Part shown: piece after piece, positions 24,690 through 37,458 of the stretch | Layout: every line of letters starts with the position of its first letter | Numbering within the stretch: position 1 is the stretch's first letter | Assembly: GCA_039881145.1 (NCBI GenBank) | Contig: JAYKKI010000095.1 | Coordinates: 9,166,501-9,230,500, forward strand | Source of the DNA: Druceiella hillmani | Taxonomy: Eukaryota > Arthropoda > Insecta > Lepidoptera > Hepialidae | Direction of reading: 5' to 3' | Length of the DNA: 64,000 bases | Position numbers and translations under genes: made by a program | The notes under the pieces: model-generated | Seen by the model: only the letters and a program-made list of their open reading frames with translations | Told to the model about the DNA's origin: nothing | Database searches by the model: none

Positions 24690-25130
24690 GTGCACCTCAT
24701 CTCATCTAAAATGTATGATAGAATAAAAGTACTATACTACTGGAGAAAAAAATTCAAACAGACATAAAAAATTATGTGAAGAAATGTTCCTCGTGCCAAA
24801 TAAATAAGGTATTGAGAAAAGTAATCCTCGTGCATAGTAAATGAGATATGAAAAATCACACATGTAAGCTAGCGCCCCGTTTCGACCATTAACTATGATA
24901 TAGTAGGACCTTTAACTAAATCAGAAGACACAAAACTTGAACTTGAACAAATCCTCATACTACAAGACAATCTTACAAAATTTTCAGCAGCATGTTCTAT
25001 TCGAAGTACCATCACTGAAGAAACAAGTGAGTGTTTAATACATTTTATGTCTTTATTTGGTATGACCAATGAAATCCTAAACCCAAAACTATCTTTATCA
25101 ATCAGGAACAAACCTTACATCGGATATTTT
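24690..25130 (+). pseudogene. Integrase remnant
   Basis: A zinc-finger-like segment with the YYW and C-x-x-C-Q pattern of the retroviral-type HHCC domain is readable at about 24,715-24,810. A catalytic-core start of the form 'D-[IV]-x-G-P' and '[IL]-Q-D-x-L-T-K' follows at about 24,895-24,985. The frame is broken between and after these blocks and the later catalytic residues cannot be read. Confidence 0.6.
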
Positions 25131-25707
25131 CAGAATAACCCGTGATTTTGTGAAAATACAACAATTATGAACATGGCGATATCACCCTCAGACCCAAGGA
25201 CCCATTCCACACTCAAAAATATCTAAAATCATATATTAATGATAATCAAGACAATTGGTCCAGACATGTTTATACCGCGATACTGACGTACAACACTGCT
25301 ATACAATCAACTACAATCAACTTGCGAGCTATATTCGACCATAAACCGTTTATATAATTCTACTTACGATACTACCCCTGACACCACTTACCCTGACTGC
25401 ATAAAATGCCATAACATCGTCTTCAGTACTCCAGGATAAAAATCTGTCGAAAAAATCAAATATTAAAAGAAAACTCAAAAATGTATTATGATTCTCACTC
25501 TCGCCCTGTGAAGTATCAAGTTGAAGACTACGTCTATATCAGAAGCCAAGTAGGCTGCGTAAAATCCTTTCTCCTATTTGGAAAGTTACGAAAATAAATG
25601 GGTGAATTTCTCTGACTTTATTCACAAACCGTCGCTACATCGTTCATCACTTGCTAGAAAAAATAATGATACCACATCTCAAACTAAACACACATAACTA
25701 TGTAGAC

Positions 25708-25708
<1 letters not shown>

Positions 25709-25750
<42 letters not shown>
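25709..25750. repeat. (TA)n microsatellite
   Basis: About 42 bp of TA within the retroelement remnant, between its integrase-like and envelope-like parts. Confidence 0.95.
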
Positions 25751-25752
<2 letters not shown>

Positions 25753-25996
25753 TATATACATACACATATTTTATTCAAGTTTTACAAATAATTCACTCAC
25801 ATTTGTATTTTACACATGTTACATTGCCATCGTCCAGGCATATGCCGATTTTATACAATCGATAAACAACGGTCCTGGTATACACTTTGATCCTGTTGAT
25901 TCATTAAAATTCATCAGTGACCACCTTAGCGCGGTTATTTCTATTATATAAAATGAACACTATCTTTGGAACGGTAAGGTTTCTTTGCAAACAAAC

Positions 25997-26072
25997 AAGG
26001 AAGGTTGAATGAGATTATGGTACTCCATATTTTTTTAACAATATGGAGCACCATAAATTGATTCAACCTTCC
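25997..26072. repeat. Imperfect hairpin, about 33-bp arms
   Basis: GGAAGGTTGAAT...CTCCATAT at 25,997-26,030 pairs with ATATGGAGCACC...ATTCAACCTTCC at about 26,040-26,072 around an 11-nt loop, with a few mismatches. It lies inside the retroelement remnant. Confidence 0.7.
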
Positions 26073-26206
26073 TCTACACGCCATTCAAAACGTGGAAACA
26101 AATCAAAGAAAATTAGCAAAATACATGAAGGAAAATATTTTAATTACATCAACGGCCTCTGCTTTTCAGGAGATATTAAACAAAATGAATATGATATAAA
26201 CAAAGT

Positions 26207-26792
26207 TTGAGTAGACCTGTTGAAAATATCGCATTGAGTATGAAAAACTTGACTATTGATTCGAATAAATTGTTATTTCAAACTAAATTCATGGAGTTAC
26301 ATAATATGCTAGAAAATAGCCTATTTACATTATCTTTTAAAATTGAGGATATAATAAACGCTGTAACGTTTATCAAAAATAAGATCCGATATGCATTGAT
26401 TATTTCGTCAAAACAACTCTACCAATATTTACTGAAACCCGAAATTTTATCGACAATTACAGATTTAAACCTGGCTTTAAGTTATTGCCTGTATCGTTAG
26501 ACTTGGTTCACAATCATATATTAATTAATATATCCAAAGTATTAAGCTGTGAATTCAATAATTAAATTATACTTGTATTGAAAGTACATCTAGTATATAA
26601 TGTTCTAGAATTTAATCTGTATCATAACCTGCCATTGCCTGTAGTATATAATGTAAAAAATCCCAAAACCTATGTAACCATAATTCCTTCAATTGAACGT
26701 ATTGGTGTAACTAAAGATAAGAACAACGTATACGGGAACTTGGCAACAATTAGAAAATGGCAAATGAATTTTCATCGCTTCTCAAAAAAATA
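26207..26792 (+). pseudogene. Envelope-like remnant of the retroelement
   Basis: Two open blocks (26,207-26,500, 97 codons; 26,578-26,793, 71 codons) are separated by a stop. The first has a helical pattern with a hydrophobic Ile/Ala/Phe/Ile heptad-like run ('IEDIINAVTFIKNKI'). The second has a 'FNLYHNLPLPV' motif. Both resemble the F-protein-like envelope of errantiviruses. The start, cleavage site and membrane anchor are not identified in an intact frame, so the copy is dead. The assignment rests on pattern recognition only. Confidence 0.5.
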
Positions 26793-27132
26793 AAAATTCA
26801 GTAGATTACCCTAAAGAAAACGTTTATGAAAATAGTATAATGGGAAATGTGGAATGAGAAATTTGCATATTAGTCTATAACAGAATCACGCAGTTTCATT
26901 TGAAAGTATTTTACTCAATGAAATGGATTTCATACAGTTATTCACTTCTAACAAAGCCAGAGTGGACGACTTCTCAGACGCATTATTAGACAACTTTAGT
27001 AACAGAATAACTTAACATCCTGCGACCAAGCACCACCGCTTAGTTTTTCATAGCGCTACCTCCCTGCCCGCACTTTAGGACATGCCTCATAATATACCTC
27101 ATAAAACACATGCATAGCTATGTAATCCCAAC

Positions 27133-27379
27133 CCTTACACTAATCACAATTAAATGAAACTACGTGATGTAGTATTATTTCTACTTTCTTTAACCACGAC
27201 CTAAGTTTCGTTGTATTACAACATCTTTGCCAATATCCCACCTGAAGATGTTGTAATACAACGAAACTTAGGTCGTGGTTAAAGAAAGTAGAATTAATAC
27301 TACATCACGTAGTTTCATTTAATTGTGAATAATGAATTTCTACAAAATTAACGCCAAATATATTCAACCTTACACTAAT
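27133..27379 (+). mobile_element. Hairpin element, full copy with 12-bp TSD
   Basis: CCTTACACTAAT at 27,133-27,144 and 27,368-27,379 flanks a 223-bp insert (27,145-27,367). The foldback arms (about 83 bp each, 27,145-27,227 and 27,245-27,327) are almost perfectly complementary around a loop of about 17 nt. A 40-bp tail ends 'TTAACGCCAAATATATTCAA'. Relative to the 52.9 kb copy, both arms lack the same 8 bp between CTTTAA and CCACG. Both arms also carry CCTAAG/CTTAGG in place of CCTAGG. Confidence 0.92.
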
Positions 27380-27454
27380 GTTAAATACACCAAAACCATA
27401 AAGAATAATAATACGATGGTAATAACGGCATCAAAATCAATCCAGTAAAAGCCG

Positions 27455-27590
27455 TGTTGTAAGGGAACAGACAGAAATACATTATATGTACATATAAAAG
27501 GCACATGTACATATAATCTAAATAAATTACATAAATAAAGTGTATTCTATTCACTATCGAATATTCTATTTATTTAGTAACGCTTTTTAG
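27455..27590 (+). repeat. LTR-like segment (possible 3' LTR)
   Basis: Begins TGTTGTAAGGGAACAGACAG. It holds TATAAAAGG at 27,493-27,501 between two ATGTACATATA repeats, then AATAAA signals (about 27,521 and 27,533) and a T-rich end. The U3-R-U5-like order suggests an LTR just downstream of the envelope-like remnant. No partner LTR was found, so this is tentative. Confidence 0.35.
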
Positions 27591-27863
27591 CTTGATGCTA
27601 GATAATGAAAACTTTTTAATTCGGTTTAATTTTCTAGGTTATTTCTATGAAAGCTCACTATATTTCTGTATAACTTTCATACAAATATTCGTAAGCTCTT
27701 TATACCTTAAATTATCCCAAATGTTCGTCTTATGAAGCATTTTTAAAAATTTCCACTGTCTGTGAATTACTTAAAAAATTATAAATGTTTTTTAATTAAA
27801 GGCACGCGCCACAAAATTCCGCATTCCGCCTGAATGTATGGTATTTTAAAGAAAAACAATTAC

Positions 27864-28001
27864 ATGCCAAATTTCAAGTTAGATTGTTTTAAAGAAGACG
27901 ACAAAATATATTTATACGCCACTATTTGTATATCCTTAGGCATTGTATTATATATTAGCCATAAGATTTATAACTGTAAATTTAAATGTAAAAATATCTA
28001 G
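27864..28001 (+). CDS. 45-codon ORF with one membrane segment
   Basis: ATG at 27,864, stop TAG at 27,999-28,001. Residues about 16-32 are hydrophobic ('YLYATICISLGIVLYI'), followed by a Cys/Lys-rich short tail. It could be the membrane anchor and tail of an envelope fragment from a second retroelement piece, or chance. There is no other support. Confidence 0.25.
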   Translation: MPNFKLDCFKEDDKIYLYATICISLGIVLYISHKIYNCKFKCKNI

Positions 28002-29977
28002 TTAGACCCATACATAATCCAAATAATATAGAATCTGAACATGCCTCTGGAATAAATTCAATCTCCCGGTACCAACACCTAGAATTAGAACTTCTATAAC
28101 AGTAACTTACGCAAAGGTTTAAGTTTACTGTTCAACGGGGATCTGTTATACCAGTAATATATAATAGTAACGATTACACAGCATCTCTCTTATGATTGTC
28201 ACATTAACATGATAAGAACAGTCTAGCTCCAGAGAATAGCCTTACCATGACAGAACCCTGTTCCCAGGCTCGTCAGCAGCCCCGTGAGGTTCAAACCATT
28301 TCAGTTCAATTCGGACCTTAGTCCGCATCAGTCGTAATCCAGATACCAAGTTTTGTAGTTTATACGTGGAGGGTGTGGGGGACATTTATTTAATTTTTTT
28401 CAATATTTAAAGTTGGAGTTACTTTTGTATATTAATTATCTTTATTTTCTTTGGAAGAGTAAAAATATTTCCCTCTGGTCTAATTTATCTTATTTGGCTG
28501 TAATGAACTTTTTCATTGCGAACTTAGCTCTTCGACGAGGCATCGTATACGTATCTCTTTTTATTGCTTTTTGTTTTCTTGTTATTTTCCTCCAAAATTG
28601 TTATTTTATCAAACCGTTCTCATTATATTTTTTGTAAATTTACTATTTTAATAAGTAGGTCTTAGTTATTATTAGAGTTTTAGTTTTTTAATTTCATTTT
28701 TTTTGTATGATTTCAATTTTCTTCCCCGTTAAAGCAAGAGATATTAAAACTGGACAGGTTTTCTTTTAATTCTCCTTTTTTCCTAGCATTCGTGTTGTAT
28801 CTATGTTATTTCCATTACAATGCACTTTTAAGACAACATTAAATATTTCTAAAATAGAATGTTTAAGCTCCTTGTGATTTGTTTTTTCCTTAAACTCCAG
28901 AAAGCACAATATTTTTCTTTCTCACTTGTCTTTCCAGCTCATCCATTGGTCTTTCTTGTTCATCTACTATTTATTCTTGCTCATTTAGTTTTCGATATAG
29001 ATAATAGAATTTCTCATTGATTGTGATGTTTATTTCCTGGGAAATATCTATTTACATTTCTTAATTTTTGTTTTTATTCGGCTATATCATTTGGAATATG
29101 TTTAGAATAACTACCGTTAGTTCTAGATGCATTATTTTATTTTTTATATATTTTTTTATCAATAAAAGTATTTATGTAATTTGCAATAATTCGAAGAAAT
29201 ATTGGATATTAAAATATTGAATATTGAACGCGCGTGAAATATTGAATATTATTCAAACGCAGAAAATATGTTTCACGTGTCTTATGTCGAGGTCTTTGTT
29301 TAAGATCGTTATGATTGTGACGTGTGGCCTTAGTTTTTATTCGGTGTACTTAATTGATCGTTTTATCTTTTACTGGATTTCAACTATAGATAGTGTTAAT
29401 TGTTCATTCATGAAACTATTTTATTTAGCGCATTAGACAATTATCTCCAGTACCAATTTGATTTAGTGTCACTTGCCGTTTTTTCTTAGGTACTTTTATT
29501 GACGGAGGCTTGACACTTCGATAAGTCCAACCAACACCGTTTGCATAAATGTTCATTATTACATAGTTTGTATTATAATATTCTTTTGTATTTTATCACG
29601 ACTAATAATCAAGTTTAGATATTAGTTTCTTTGTTCATATATATAAAACAGATGGTACTGTCGATTTTATTCTTTACTTCAGTAACTTATTAAAATGTTG
29701 AGATGTTTCTTTCAGTTTTTTAGGTTATTTTAAGTATTACTGAATAAATTTATATGTTTGCATTTTTCTTAAGATATTAGAGATTTAGAAGTTTTATATT
29801 TTAATTCATGTCATTTTTCCGTTGAGATATTAAATTCTACCATTCAATTATCGCATTAAAATATCCCTATTATTTTTAAATCATATTTCACTGTTTGAGC
29901 GGTGTATCTGGCCTCAGGTAACTTAAAATCACAACGTTTTAACTTTATATTTTTACGTTATATAGGAGTATTGCAAT

Positions 29978-30072
<95 letters not shown>

Positions 30073-33000
30073 ATGTGTATGTATGTATATATATGTAAAT
30101 TTCGATTACACACAGGGTCACACTCGTAAATCCAGGGTGTATATCAGTCATAATTAGATACTTGAATTTCGACTATTAGTTAGTAATAATTATTTCAGTT
30201 TAAGTAATAATTATTTAAATAATGTTATCAAATCGGTTACTTTATTTTATCTATAGTTATAACAAGGCGTTTCAAGAATTTTAGTTCATCGAAAAACATG
30301 AGGTAGTTTTAGCACCGAATAGGGTGGGACCCTGAAGGAAATATGAAATATGGAATCTTTCATCATGTATTTCCTTCATCCTCCAAAATTTTACTGTTTC
30401 TGCAGCTTTAAAAATATATGCATGCAGTTTAGCAAATAAAATATTATAGGTGGGTGGTTTAATTAACATGTAGTCCAATATGGATTTTTTTACTTTCTTT
30501 CACATACATAATAATTAAGAACGAAAAACGTTCTTTTTTCTTTATTATATTGAGATCACTGGGAGATCTTTTAGAATTCATTTCCATTCATTAGTTATCC
30601 CATCTTTAGATATCCATTGCTAAATATTAAACTTCAAAATTAGTGTTCTCGCGAAAATCACTATCGTAATGACAACGAAAACTGCTATTTAAACATACTA
30701 AAAGAAGTGAGATTAATTATAGCCAATGTGAAAATAGTTTTAGTTAATCATTGCTTGTATGTGAAATATTTAGTATATGTATTAACGTATATAAAAAATG
30801 ATCAAATAAAAGAATGAAGTCGCTAATTTTTTTAAAAATACCGGAGTACAAATAAACTATGATACATAGCGCTTGCTGAATGTCACCCACAGTTATTTTG
30901 AGTTGATACCCATTTTAATTTCATTAATAATTTAGTAATTTATTTGTTTAAAACCAGTATCACCTAAGCCACAGAGAAAACACAGAATATTCTGAGAAGG
31001 ATGAAAATTAATTTGGAAATAAAGTATAAATTTAGTAATAGATGAAGCAATTTAGTAATAACATTTTTGTTTTCCAAGAAACATTATTTACAAAACTAAC
31101 TTTTTCACTTCGTAAGCATCGTCAATACAAGTTATTATATCTTAACAGTTGAAACCTTAGTTTCACATAGACTCCGTAATATTCAATAGACTCCTTTTTA
31201 TCAAAACTGATGATAATAATGATAACATTGTTAATTTGTGAAAACTGCTTCATAAATATTAAACAAACAAGATATCTATAACAGGGAGGTGTTACTCAAG
31301 GAGGACTGGGCACGTCGGTTTTACGCAAATTGAATTCGTTTGAAACGAAAATAGTCTCGACGAGTATGTTAAGCAAAACAAGAACATTAATGTTATATCT
31401 ATTGGAATGTGTTGAGAGGTCTAATGAAGATAATTTTACAGTAATGGCATATATAATGAAATATTTATAGTAATTGCATATTTTTACATTTTCTGATCAA
31501 ACCCAGAAGGCTGCAACAAAGTTTGTGTTGAATAGACATTAAATCAGAGAAACTGCAAAATAAATTATTTATAATAAAGAATAAGAAACAGTTGTTTATA
31601 ATTCGGACACGTCCATTTTTTCCTTTTTAGAAATATCCTAGTTATTAATCAAATAATATATGGGGTGAGTAAAAAATTGGGTCAAGTTTAATATTGGTAT
31701 CGAGTTTAATAAAATATGGTTCCGTCACCTTATTAATATAAAAACCATAAAACATCTTATAATTCAAAACTAATTTCTCTCCATTATTTTGATTAGGTAA
31801 ATACATTGTTGCCCCGTATCACATTTTTTCGAAAGTAATTAAAAAAGATAAAGATATTGCATTATATTTTTGTTGTAAAATCAATATGATTCTACGTGTT
31901 TTCAAAAGTTTTTATGAATAATTTGGAATACATTTTTAGTGTGTTAGTTTTAAAAATATTTACTGTACAAATGTTGTAAAACAATAGTTTTTGTGTATAA
32001 TATTTTGAAAATATAAACTTTCATTTGATATTATATTTATGAGAAAAGAAAAAATATTCCTTTATAAATATTTGCGATAAGATAAACTAATTATTCCAAA
32101 ATATTCTAGTACATTTTTAATCCATCATGCAATGTCTGCATAAAACTTTATTTTTTGAACTGGCTTAATTACGAAATTATAAACGTACGCTAAATAGGTT
32201 TTTAAATTCATAATATGCTTATATTAGATTTACATATCGGTAATAAAAGTTTACCCTCGGATTCACAGATACAGAGTTATCAGTGGTACCTTTGAAACTT
32301 TTTCTCAAATAAAAAGTTCTTTTCCATCCAGCCGCTGTGGGACGATTAACAACATTTGAATATTAACATGCGACGGTTCATCTAGCAACCGACACTTTCA
32401 GTTGGAATCAGTTGAGTCATGAATAATATCTTGTTTGAGAATTCAATTTACAAGTAGTTTTACGAAGTATTACCAAAATATTACAACAAACTCAAAATAA
32501 ATGATTTACAGTTAATACCATCCCATCAATTGTACAAATACTATGAGATGGGTTATAATAATATTAGTGAATTTTGGAATTAAGGCAATCCTCAAGTTGA
32601 AAAGCTGGCACACTAGGAATAGCCCCTTATTACTGGGTAGCATTGCTTCACGTAGTTATTTCAATTCAATATTCGAATCGGAATCTGACAAATAGAAATG
32701 CCGTGAACTCATGTTAATACACATAATGTTAAGCGAATATTTGAAAATAAATACGTACCGAAATTTAATATTAATCTAAGTTTTATAATATTAATTTCTA
32801 TGTGGTGAAATTCCAGGTCAACATTTCCACTACCGATGCAATTACTATTCTAAAAAAGTAAATTGACGTCCAGGATGCTAAATGTAGAGTCAGTGGCCAG
32901 TCCAGGAATTTTAGCATTATGGATAAAGAAACTTCAAACAACTTAAAGAATTATGCATAAAGTATTATGTGAATAGTATACGATACTACAATCAAATGAT

Positions 33001-33089
33001 ACAACTCTTTAAATAGTAATTATTTATCAATTATGAAATTAAAAATATACAGATATTAAGTCAAATGGAAAAACATACTCACATTAAAC
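28002..33089. other. Gene-poor stretch
   Basis: No gene supported. A slightly GC-richer patch at about 28,200-28,380 encodes a 24-residue open frame beginning 'MTEPCSQARQQPREVQ' that may be a retroelement gag start. The rest is AT-rich DNA with one TA array. Confidence 0.5.
29981..30098. repeat. (TA)n-(GT)n compound microsatellite
   Basis: About 80 bp of TA with a GTATG interruption, then GT repeats and TATG repeats. Confidence 0.95.
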
Positions 33090-33715
33090 TTAATCAATTT
33101 CGATTCCATACAAATGTATAAAGAAAGTTGTTGCAATCAAATGTATCATCTGAAATACAAATGAATATATTACGATTAAATTTATTTTATTCTTTTTAAA
33201 TTGGCCACCATCTAAATTGCTAACCAACCTGGAAGTCGAATAATTTGTTCAATTTAGCGCACAAATCTAACATTCCATTTAACATTTTTGACAAAGCAGA
33301 AATGTCAAAATGAACAACAATTCCTTCAGATGCAATTTTCATTGATTGTGAGCAGTTCAGTACACTCATTACACTTGAATTTTTTAATTAAATGATATTT
33401 CCAGATACTTTCTACGAATTTGTTAATAGATTTTATTATCAAGATATTTGCATATCTAAGAGTACACATTAATAATATTTCGAGGCAACATAAGAAAACA
33501 CTTAGGTGAGCGAATATTACTAAAAACATACGGTCATTGAATAAATAATCCAATTGAATATTTACAAATATAGAAAATAACAAAATTATAAATACAATAA
33601 TTATGTCCCCATTTATCAGGACTCTAACTCTATCACGAAATATTTTTTGGAAATAGCGATCATAGAAATTGATAATGTCAAATTCCTTATCATAATCGTT
33701 AAAAATATTTTTATG
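33090..33715 (-). pseudogene. Gustatory receptor (7tm_7) gene fragment, copy 3
   Basis: Minus strand. One exon runs from an ATTTTAG acceptor at 33,715 to a CAG|GTTGGT donor at 33,229. It encodes 'NDYDKEFDIINFYDRYFQK', a hydrophobic block containing 'LEILLMCTLRY', and ends 'LDLCAKLNKLFDFQ', the receptor's Leu-Asn-x-x-Phe motif. A one-base slip in an A6 run near 33,385 breaks the frame between these parts. The next exon begins ATG after CAG at 33,149 ('MIHLIATTFF') and meets a stop at about 33,090, just before a GTGAGT. The intron is about 80 bp, matching the other copies. No N-terminal exon was found upstream. Relatively well kept, so it died recently or the slip is an assembly error. Confidence 0.75.
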
Positions 33716-33719
33716 CTAA

Positions 33720-36590
33720 AATTAATCTCTTATTTTCAATTGGCTTGAAAAATCTGAAAAATTATTGTCACTCGCTTTTGATTAGAACTTTCAATGACAT
33801 TTTTTCAGTTTGCTTGGAATGTTGATGCATCTGGGAATATAGCATGCTGACACTTCTGCGAACAGAGCGCTGTCATAGAAAGGTAAGCCGATTGGAATTA
33901 AAATGAAATGTCTGAGAGCGCTGACCGACTAGGCAAGTCGGTGGTTGAATAGAATGTATGATTCATTTGTTTTTTTTGTTCGTGATGACAATATTATATT
34001 TTGCAAACGTTGTAGTAGATAATGTATGAAAATTGAACTATTATTTATAGTTATTTTTTTGTGCGTTCACTTTTTAGTTCAGGTGTTGTAATGTCATAGG
34101 TCATTCATCAGCCCAGCACTCGATTGCCATTTATTCATTCAAAATTGAAATTTAAATCGTATTTAAAATAATATATATTTAGGATTACAAGTAAAAATAG
34201 AGAGGGCGGGCTATTCTGCGCACTTAATTCGTATCATTACCCAATAAATTTTGCCTCGGCCGCGCATCCTCTACAAGTTGACCGTACGCTTACCACTAGT
34301 TCGTAGCCACGTCTGTTGCATGCTGTCAGCCCGTTGCCGTGCGATGTTGGCACCACTATGCCGCTCTCTATTCTCACTTAAGCTTTACACGCATTGCGAT
34401 GCAATTATAATTCGTACTATTTTAAATAAAATATTATTTAAATGGAAATAAAACTGCAATCTCATGGTACGCGCGCTGCCGTAGAAAATTTACACCTTTT
34501 GTCATTCGTATTGCAACTTTCGTCAAAGATGTACGTTGCAGTTACATTGCAATGGATTACAGAACGAATGCCTGGTTTTTCTTTACTATTGCGCAAGAAA
34601 AAACTTAATTTGAAACAATATTGAGTATGCTTATTTATAGCTCTGAGACCCATGAAAGGTTTTCATTTTTCCTAAGATATAACAATGTAGGTACATATAA
34701 AATATTTCTTATCGATTTCTTTCTCGTAGTACACGAAGCTTTATATGACTCTGTACTGCACAAAACATATGTGCGGAAATGCACCACAACAAATGTGTAG
34801 TAAACTACAGAATTAAAATCCGCACGCCTTTTTTTCCTCAGTGTACGTATGTGCATGCGATTTTTTAGTTCATAAATTATACGGATGTAGTCCGCGAGGA
34901 ATTTTCCCGCAGTACACGTTAGGCACTGTGGAAACCAATACATTCACAAAATGACAGCAGGAAGTTTTTTTTCAATTTATAATAAAAAAAGGAAAATGAA
35001 TTGGAGAAATGCAGAAAATCGATTTTTTACCATGTTAATAATTCAAATTACAGCGACGGACGAAAAAGCTACATGGTAAAAAACGGACTGCGTTTCATGG
35101 CTCCAATGTAAATAATTAAAGCTACAAGAACTCGTTGCAAATGCTCAAAATTTATTTTTTATTCACATATCAAATCTACTTCGTAACAAGCTACATTTTT
35201 TTAGGGTATGGGGTGCTATTTTCAAGCATTTTAGAGAAATATTAGCATGTCAGATAACATTTTTTTTAATTGTATGGGCACTGCGTTGGCTTGTGATTAA
35301 AGTCTTTTTTCGTAATCCAATTTGTCTCAATAGCTGATGAGAACTTTGTATAAAAATTGCACTTTCTGTTATAACTTTCGACATCAAGTAATATGCAAAA
35401 AATATTCGTCCTTTTTCTCGTCATATTTTGCCACATGTATTTATTCAAACGAAATACTGTTTAACGGCTCAGCAAACTATTTTCGCAATTATATATTTAG
35501 AAGTTATGAAAAAAACACGTTCCTGTATGACAGAAGATGCGATAAACAAATAATAAGCTTGAAAAATTTGCTATGCTATCAAATAATGATTGTTAAAAAA
35601 GTTATCTCGTAACAGTGCCATAAAAATTAGTTACTGCTAATTTCCATGTTAAAAAGACAAATTCAATGCCTCTTTGTAATGAGAGGAAATGTAAACAAAA
35701 CAGTATTCTCTCTGTCCTTAATGTGCAAAATACTTTTTTATCACTTTTTTAAACAAAAAATTATCCTGCACAAACTAAGGTAAACAAGGATGCGACGAAA
35801 TCAATTCCTTTTTGAAATATCAAATCTACTTGATGAACCTTTACACAGTATGTTAACTGCGTCGTACAGATGGCTGTTGAGGAAACCGATACACTTTTGG
35901 TAAAAAAAATATGTATGATGACATAAACAGCAAACCCCTATTGATTTTATCTATAGATGGGTCTGAAATCAATACATTTGAAAGTGTGTACTGCAATGTG
36001 TAAAAGAGATAGCAAGTTATCATAATGGAAGAAAACAATGTAAAAAACAAATAAATTATATTTAAAGGAATAAATGGAAATGATTTCGTCATAAATCTGA
36101 GGGGAGCTGGAAAATATTTATTCCCACATTGATTTTCTGTCCGATATTTCAATTCTATTAATCGTGCATTATTTTTAACAAAATTGTTATTATTGCTGGA
36201 AATTATGCAAGTTTCTTTACACTTTTCGAGGAAAATTAAATTGGTGTGTGAATATTCAGATTCACATTTAGTCTTTTTGCATAGTGATGTAATTGATATT
36301 TAAATACATGCTCAAAAGGATCAAAGTTTTCTATTGAAATGAAATTCACAATCACGGACAATGGTTTTATTTCCTTCCCATATTAAAATCTGTATAGTCT
36401 TTTGACCATACGGTCATATGTAAATGAGGATTTCATCAGCTTTGCAACTATACACACCACTGACCTCTTGTCTACCAAATATTCTACGATTGTTAGTTTA
36501 TAAGTACATTAATTCTAATCATGAGTAAACTACATTTGAATAATAGCAAATGTACAATGTGACATACTCCGGTTTATGCATTTCACTTGT
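33720..36590. other. Gene-poor stretch with a modest GC rise at 34.2-34.5 kb
   Basis: No recognisable gene. The 34,200-34,500 part is less AT-rich than its surroundings and has overlapping open frames on both strands with no family resemblance. Confidence 0.45.
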
Positions 36591-36599
36591 GCGTAGTTA

Positions 36600-37458
36600 T
36601 GAGCTAGATGATACTACCCTCGAAAGAGGATTTCGGTGTAACCATTAATAAATTATCGCATATTTTACAGTAATATCATCGAAACCTGTCAAAAAATCTA
36701 CAAGATACGTACCCGGATTTTCTTAAGACATCCTCATGAATTTCATGATTTCGAATGGACTGCAGCTTTATTTAACTTTTTGGTTCATAATGTACTTGAT
36801 ATGAATGCAGTCATCTGCACTCCATATGAAGCTACTTGTATTTTCATGGTGGAGAAAATATTAAAAAAGTCCAATCAGTTTTTTTATTACAAAATGTATG
36901 GATACCATCTATATTTAAATTTGTTTTTGTTTTTTATAATGGGCATGACCGCATGTAGTTCCATTCAACTCACTAATTATTTTTAATCTCGCATATTTTT
37001 TTTAATTATTAAATTATCATATTGATAACTCATCGAACTTGAACTTAGGAGCCCTTAATGTTCCTGACTGCCAAATGAGAGGACGATGCCACAATTTATT
37101 TCACCTATCTGGAGCGCGCACAAATACCCTGAAGCGTTCACCTGTGTTCCGTTCACACACGTTGTTTAATGTAATATTGCGAGATGCATCCAGCCAAGAC
37201 TGCTTCAGGAATGGAATTATGAAATATTTTGATCGTTCATGACAAATCACTAGTTAGAATAATATGTATTCGAATTGCTGTATGTTCCTACCCTGTTTGT
37301 TACTGTTACTACTTTTGTATCTGATTAGTTGTTTCTTATTTTCTTGTATTGAACAATTTTTTATTATATTTTTCCACATGCCCAACCTTTTGAAGAAATC
37401 TTTAAGTTGGACTTAGAGTTCACAAGAAATAAATAAATGAATAATAATAAATAAATAT
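36600..37458 (+). mobile_element. 5'-truncated LINE with A/T-rich 3' tail
   Basis: Translated fragments of a reverse-transcriptase C-terminal region: a 'GVTIN' start (about 36,635), 'VHNVLDMNAVICTPYEATC' then 'VEKILKKSNQFFYYKMYGY' (36,783-36,910), and a final block (37,039-37,242) 'RSPVFRSHTLFNVILRDAS'. A non-coding 3' end with AATAAATAAATGAATAATAA follows near 37,428-37,458, typical of a LINE tail. This is a different LINE lineage from that in the inverted-repeat arms. It is dead by frameshift and truncation. Target-site duplications were not found. Confidence 0.72.

Larger units (their letters stand above)
24540..27140 (+). mobile_element. Gypsy/errantivirus-like LTR retroelement remnant
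   Basis: A decayed element read on the plus strand. Integrase-like fragments (24.69-25.13 kb) are followed, after a (TA)n tract, by envelope-like fragments (25.8-27.1 kb). This order is expected of errantivirus-type Ty3/gypsy elements. gag, protease and reverse transcriptase are not seen. No 5' LTR was found. Stops and frameshifts throughout show it is an old, inactive copy. Confidence 0.6.

Noticed and set aside
34251..34451. 66-codon Arg/Cys/Leu-rich frame and overlapping frames on both strands at 34.2-34.9 kb
   Set aside because: Arises from a slightly GC-richer patch; no family resemblance and equal open frames on the opposite strand.
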